Source of the DNA: Xanthomonas euvesicatoria pv. euvesicatoria
GTDB taxonomy: Bacteria > Pseudomonadota > Gammaproteobacteria > Xanthomonadales > Xanthomonadaceae
Length of the DNA: 51,720 bases
Reading direction: 5' to 3'
NCBI RefSeq assembly: GCF_020880415.1
Contig: NZ_JAJIUJ010000020.1
Coordinates: 77,352-129,071, forward strand
A program made the translations under genes and the position numbers. Shown one piece after another: positions 48,096 through 51,720 of this stretch. Every line of letters begins with the position of its first letter. Position 1 is the first letter of the stretch. The notes below the pieces were generated by a model. It was not told the origin of the DNA and did no database searches. It saw nothing but the letters and a program-made list of their open reading frames with translations.

Positions 48096-48455
48096 CTAGC
48101 GCTGCGCGTGGATCGCCTCGCCCAGCGCGAAGATCCGCCCGGCCTGCCGCCATTTCTCGCCTGGGGCACTGCCGGGCAGCGGTTTTTGAAACCGCCACAT
48201 CAACTGCTCCCACGCCTGGATGCGCGGGTCGGCGGCATCGCGCGCGGCTTTGGCGGCCGGGTCGTAGTCCTCGCTGACCTCCATCAGCATCACCAGCCGG
48301 TCGCCGCTGCGAAAGATCTCCAATTCCAGGATGCCGGCCTGCTGCAGCGAGACCACTACCTCCGGCCACACCTCGGTGGGCTGATGCCAGCGCTCGTACT
48401 CGGCGATCAGCGCTGCATCGTCGTGTAGATCCAGCACATAACAAAGGCGCGGCAT
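48096..48455 (-). CDS. L-fucose/L-rhamnose mutarotase (RhaM family)
   Basis: The 119-residue protein starts MPRLCYVLDLHDDAALIAEYERWHQ. It has WPEVVVSLQQAGILELEIFRSGDRLVMLMEV and the C-terminal AWEQLMWRFQKPLPG, the full pattern of RhaM-type mutarotases. These speed the alpha/beta exchange of L-sugars before the dehydrogenase acts. The gene starts two bases after the permease stop, so it forms a unit with it. Confidence 0.9.
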   Translation of the reverse strand: MPRLCYVLDLHDDAALIAEYERWHQPTEVWPEVVVSLQQAGILELEIFRSGDRLVMLMEVSEDYDPAAKAARDAADPRIQAWEQLMWRFQKPLPGSAPGEKWRQAGRIFALGEAIHAQR

Positions 48456-48457
48456 GC

Positions 48458-49759
48458 TCAGGCTCCTGCAACGACGGGCGCCGCGCGACGTGCGCGCAAC
48501 GCGAACGACAAAATCACCGCAAAGCACGCACCCGGCACCACCATCGCCCAGTGGATGCCGGCCATATCCGATACCGCGCCCATCACCGCCGTAAGCAAGG
48601 CACCGCCGATGATGGACATCACCAGCATGGACGAGCCCAGCTTGCGGGCATCGTCGTGCATGCCGTCCAGGCCCAGCGCAAAAATGGTCGGGAACATCAC
48701 CGACATGAACACGCTGGCCGCCACCAGCGCGTACAGCCCGGTCCAGCCGGGTAGCGCGATGGCCACCGCGCACAAGACCAGATTGATCACGGCAAAACTT
48801 GCCAACAGCTTCGCAGGCGCCAGGTAACGCAACAGCGCAGTGCCGATGAAGCGGCCGGCCATGAACAGCACCAGCGAGATGGTCAGATAGGTCGCAGCGG
48901 TTTTTTCCGGCGTGCCAGGCACTGCGTCCTGCAGATAGCGGATCAGATAACTCCAGATGCCGACCTGCGCGCCCACGTAAAAGAACTGCGCCACCACCGC
49001 AAACACGAACAAGCGGTTACGCAGCAGTTCGCTGAAGCGTGCGCGCCTGGGCGCAACGCCGGTGTCTGCCTCCGGCGCGCCGCTGGGAAAACGCACCAGC
49101 GCGATCAGGATCGCCCACAGCACCACCACCGCACCGATGATCAGGTAGGGCATCTGCACGGCCGCCGATTCGGTGGCGAAGAACGCCTCGCGCGCGGCCG
49201 GCGCCATCGCTGCCAGTTCGGCCGGGGTGTGCTCCACGCCGGAGAAGATGAAGTGCTGGCCGACCAGCACGCCGGTAATCGAGCCCAGCGGATTGAACGC
49301 CTGCGCAAGATTCAGGCGTCGCGCCGCGCCATCGGCCGGACCAAGGACGGTCACCAGCGGGTTGGCCGTGGTTTCCAGGAACGCCAGGCCGCTGGCGATC
49401 ACGAACAGCGCCAGCAGGAACAGCCAGTAGGTGTGCACCTGCGCGGCCGGATAGAACAGGAACGCACCGCAGGCGTACAGCAGCAGGCCCAGCACCACCG
49501 CGGCCTTGTAGCTGTAGCGGCGCATGAACATCGCCGCCGGCATCGCGAACACGAAATAGCCCATGTAGAACGCGCTCTGCACCAGCCCGGCCTGCAGGTC
49601 GGTCAGCTCGAACGCCTTCTTGAACTGCTTGATCAGGATGTCGTTGAGGTTGTTGGCCATGCCCCATAGAAAGAACAGGCTGACGATCAACAACAGGGGA
49701 ACCATGGCGGTACGCGCCAGGTTGCCGCGCGGCGACGCGGCAATGTCACTGTGATGCAT
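48458..49759 (-). CDS. fucP: L-fucose:proton symporter (FucP)
   Basis: The 433-residue MFS transporter has 12 membrane spans. It starts MHHSDIAASPRGNLARTAMVPLLLIVSLFFLWGMANNLNDILI in parts; the FFLWGMANNLNDILI-x-QFKKAFEL pattern is the FucP signature. The cytoplasmic loop at about residues 230-260 and GQHFIFSG are also typical. A GGGAGGGG ribosome site precedes the start. It carries L-fucose into the cell. The mutarotase gene follows; the IclR-type regulator diverges from it across the palindrome at 49833-49861. Confidence 0.94.
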   Translation of the reverse strand: MHHSDIAASPRGNLARTAMVPLLLIVSLFFLWGMANNLNDILIKQFKKAFELTDLQAGLVQSAFYMGYFVFAMPAAMFMRRYSYKAAVVLGLLLYACGAFLFYPAAQVHTYWLFLLALFVIASGLAFLETTANPLVTVLGPADGAARRLNLAQAFNPLGSITGVLVGQHFIFSGVEHTPAELAAMAPAAREAFFATESAAVQMPYLIIGAVVVLWAILIALVRFPSGAPEADTGVAPRRARFSELLRNRLFVFAVVAQFFYVGAQVGIWSYLIRYLQDAVPGTPEKTAATYLTISLVLFMAGRFIGTALLRYLAPAKLLASFAVINLVLCAVAIALPGWTGLYALVAASVFMSVMFPTIFALGLDGMHDDARKLGSSMLVMSIIGGALLTAVMGAVSDMAGIHWAMVVPGACFAVILSFALRARRAAPVVAGA

Positions 49760-49832
49760 GCGACCGTTCCCCTCCCAAGGCTGTGGCGCTTGCGTTGCAA
49801 TCGGGCGAGCGTACTGCGCAGGCCAGCGCCAT

Positions 49833-49861
49833 GCAAATATAAAATCTTTGTTTATATTTGC
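49833..49861. promoter_or_regulatory. Perfect AT-rich palindrome between fucP and the IclR-type gene
   Basis: GCAAATATAAA (49833-49843) and TTTATATTTGC (49851-49861) are exact inverses separated by seven bases. The site stands almost midway, 74 bases before fucP and 79 before the regulator. It is strongly AT-rich in GC-rich DNA, as expected for an operator and -10 region. It is a probable binding site of the regulator encoded beside it. Confidence 0.7.
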
Positions 49862-49939
49862 ACGAAGAGACATCCACCGCCGCCGTGCCTGCGATGCCTG
49901 TACCCTGGCGCGCCGCACCTTGCCTGGACCCGCAAACGG

Positions 49940-50689
49940 ATGAGCACCGAACCCGCCAAGTACCGCGCACCCGCCCTGGACAAGGGGCTGGACATCCTGG
50001 AATTGCTCGCCCGCCAGGCGCAGCCGATGAGCATGGGCGCGATCTCGCAGGGTATCGGGCGCTCGCGCGGGGAGATCTTTCGCATGCTGCAGGTGCTGGA
50101 AGAGCGCGGCTACCTCACGCGCGATGGCGAAGGCGATTACGTGCTGACCAATCGCCTGTTCATGCTCGGCATGCAGCAGCCGCACGTGCAGAGCATCAGC
50201 GAGGCCGCGTTGCCGGTGATGCGGCGGCTGTCCGATGCGATCTCCCAGCCCTGCCACCTGGTGGCGCCGTCCGGCGACCAGATCGTGGTGATCGCGCAAA
50301 TGGACGTGCCCAGCGACCTGGGCCTGGTGGTGCGCCCGGGGCATCGTCGCCCGTTGACGCATTCCAGCTCCGGGCTGGTGCTGTTCGCCTTCCAGCAGCC
50401 GGAGGTGCAGGCGCGCTGGCTGGACATGCTCGAAGCCAGCGACGTGCCATTCGAGCGCGCGCAGTTCCTGGCCGCCGCCGCGCAGGCGCGCCGCGATGGC
50501 TATGCCATGCAGCCCAGCGAGGCAGTGGTGGGCGTGGTCGATCTGACTGCACCGATCCTGCAACGCGGCAGCGCCAGCTACACGCTCACGGTGCCCTTCA
50601 TCGAACGGCGCCCTGCGCTGGTGAGCCCGCAAGCGGCGTTGCAGGCCCTGTGTGCGGCAACCGCCGAGATTTCCAGCGCGCTGCACTAG
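49940..50689 (+). CDS. IclR-family regulator of L-fucose use
   Basis: The 249-residue protein has the IclR layout. A winged helix spans about residues 10-70 (APALDKGLDILELLARQ, AISQGIGRSRGEIFRMLQVLEERGYL), and an effector domain follows (ISEAALPVMRRLSDAISQPCHLV and PSDLGLVVRPGHRRPLTHSSSGLVLFAF). The C-terminal part has the expected GDG/ Gly-Tyr ending. It diverges from fucP, so it probably controls the permease, mutarotase and the catabolic operon, with L-fucose or an intermediate as signal. Whether it activates or represses is open. The start at 49940 is chosen by the family N-terminus. Confidence 0.9.
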   Translation: MSTEPAKYRAPALDKGLDILELLARQAQPMSMGAISQGIGRSRGEIFRMLQVLEERGYLTRDGEGDYVLTNRLFMLGMQQPHVQSISEAALPVMRRLSDAISQPCHLVAPSGDQIVVIAQMDVPSDLGLVVRPGHRRPLTHSSSGLVLFAFQQPEVQARWLDMLEASDVPFERAQFLAAAAQARRDGYAMQPSEAVVGVVDLTAPILQRGSASYTLTVPFIERRPALVSPQAALQALCAATAEISSALH

Positions 50690-50954
50690 CCACTTGCACG
50701 CCCGGCGCACGCGCGCCGTCGCCTGCCATACGCGTTTCCAGGCGCCCGGCTCCTGCGCGATGCCGCATCGCCCGTGCTGCCACTGCGCCGCACGTCGATG
50801 CCTGCGATGTAAGAAATACACACTTGTTGGGCAGCTCGAAGAAGCGGGCAGGCCGCACGCATGGCGCCCGGATAGCCACGGCTATAAAGATCAGACCGAC
50901 CTTCGCGTGCAGTGCAAACGCACCGAACGCGGCAATGCGTTGGTACACTGCGCG
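50690..50954. other. Intergenic leader region of mntP without a gene
   Basis: These bases follow the IclR-type gene and precede the riboswitch. No gene is supported. A TACACT hexamer at 50944-50949 is a candidate -10 box for the riboswitch transcript. Confidence 0.5.
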
Positions 50955-51065
50955 CCCCTTGGGGAGTAGCCTGCTTTCGTGCATCGAAAGCGCCTGCATC
51001 AACATACTCGGCCAGTGCGCCGTGGTGCAGGCAACCAGTTCGGTTTGGCGAGACCAGCGGCATGC
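50955..51065 (+). ncRNA. yybP-ykoY manganese riboswitch
   Basis: The mntP leader contains the conserved GGGGAGTAGC word (50961-50970). A hairpin GCTTTCG-TGCAT-CGAAAGC (50973-50991) follows. The core CATCAACATACTCGG (50997-51011) lies inside a stem GCCTGCA (50992-50998) / TGCAGGC (51026-51032), and TTTGGCGAGACC (about 51044-51055) is the partner loop. Order and words match the yybP-ykoY class that binds Mn2+. The gene start is about 60 bases further on. Ends are approximate. Confidence 0.88.
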
Positions 51066-51127
51066 GTGCACGACGACGGTTGGCGCGGGCGCATGCCGTT
51101 GTGACCGTGCCCAACCCGAGAGTGTCG

Positions 51128-51712
51128 ATGTCTCCTTTTTCCATTGTGTTGATCGGTTTTGCGATGTCGACCGATGCGTTTGCCGCGGCGATCGGCAAGG
51201 GCGCGGCGATGCGCAAACCGCAGTGGCGCGATGCGCTACGCGCCGGCCTGATCTTCGGCTGCATCGAAGCCATCACTCCGGTGATCGGCTGGCTGCTGGG
51301 CCGTGCCGCATCCAGTTATGTGTCTGCCTACGATCACTGGATCGCCTTCGTGCTGCTGGGCGCATTGGGCACGCACATGATCGTGGCCGGCCTGCGCAAC
51401 GGGCCGGAAGAGGCCGAAGACGCAGCCTCCGACACGCCAAAACGGCATGGCGTGCTGGGCTTGGCCACCACCGGCTTTGCCACCAGCATCGATGCGATGG
51501 CGGTCGGCGTCAGCCTGGCGTTTCTTGACGTGCATATCGGCGTGGTGGCGGTGGTGGTGGGCCTGTGCACCTTCAGCATGGTCACTGCCGGAGTGATGCT
51601 GGGCCGCGCGCTGGGCAATCTGATCGGCAAGCGCGCCGAAATGCTGGGTGGACTGATCCTGGTGATCGTCGGCAGTGTGATTCTCTACGAGCACCTGAGC
51701 GGCGCGGCGTAA
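51128..51712 (+). CDS. mntP: Manganese efflux pump MntP
   Basis: The 194-residue membrane protein has six spans and the two repeated MntP motifs [16 protein letters not shown] and [17 protein letters not shown], with their essential Asp residues. It exports Mn2+ and is usually under riboswitch control, as here. The start at 51128 is fixed by the family N-terminus ([17 protein letters not shown]). The stop is at 51710-51712, eight bases from the window end. Confidence 0.95.
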   Translation: MSPFSIVLIGFAMSTDAFAAAIGKGAAMRKPQWRDALRAGLIFGCIEAITPVIGWLLGRAASSYVSAYDHWIAFVLLGALGTHMIVAGLRNGPEEAEDAASDTPKRHGVLGLATTGFATSIDAMAVGVSLAFLDVHIGVVAVVVGLCTFSMVTAGVMLGRALGNLIGKRAEMLGGLILVIVGSVILYEHLSGAA

Positions 51713-51720
51713 GCACCTCG

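Overview
This 51.7 kb window is GC-rich chromosomal DNA that reads as Xanthomonas. The evidence is the codon use, several dispersed Xanthomonas-type intergenic repeat families, and a complete L-fucose oxidation gene set in the order known from X. campestris. I see no prophage, insertion sequence, CRISPR array, tRNA or rRNA. Species assignment is inference from gene content and sequence style.

Left part (1-13.6 kb): the C-terminal end of an unidentified gene, a universal stress protein behind a perfect FNR/ANR-type box, a maltose/NodL-type O-acetyltransferase, a small secreted protein, UvrD helicase, an FAD/NAD(P)-binding protein, a VOC protein and cardiolipin synthase. Next comes a divergent aromatic-catabolism module. 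A LysR-type regulator with two tandem winged-helix domains faces an operon for the lower gallate / protocatechuate-4,5 pathway: CHA aldolase, OMA tautomerase and OMA hydratase. The ring-cleavage dioxygenase is not in the window. Ribosomal genes rpmB-rpmG follow.

Middle (13.7-31 kb): a minus-strand heavy-metal efflux operon runs His-rich small protein, CzcC-type outer-membrane channel, CzcB-type lipoprotein adaptor, CzcA-type RND pump, CDF-like protein. It is interrupted between adaptor and pump by a hairpin-rich repeat element. Then come a DUF885 peptidase, RsmG, two consecutive Tat-exported PhoD-like phosphatases, a Sfp-type phosphopantetheinyl transferase, a GlsB/YeaQ-type membrane protein, a GFA-family protein and exonuclease III.

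Acetate module (31-37.6 kb): a DcaP-like porin, YjcH and the ActP acetate symporter are transcribed away from acetyl-CoA synthetase, which is followed by a LuxR-type response regulator with no kinase in the window. Uptake and activation of acetate share one divergent control region.

Right part (37.9-51.7 kb): a DUF4424 exported protein diverges from a small unit made of a membrane-anchored thioredoxin-like protein and a 67-residue secreted peptide with six cysteines. A GH43 glycosidase comes next. The L-fucose route follows: dehydrogenase, lactonase, ketodeoxyfuconate dehydrogenase, diketodeoxyfuconate hydrolase and fuconate dehydratase on the plus strand. Permease and mutarotase lie on the minus strand, with an IclR regulator divergent from them across a perfect AT-rich palindrome. 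The window ends with MntP behind a yybP-ykoY manganese riboswitch.
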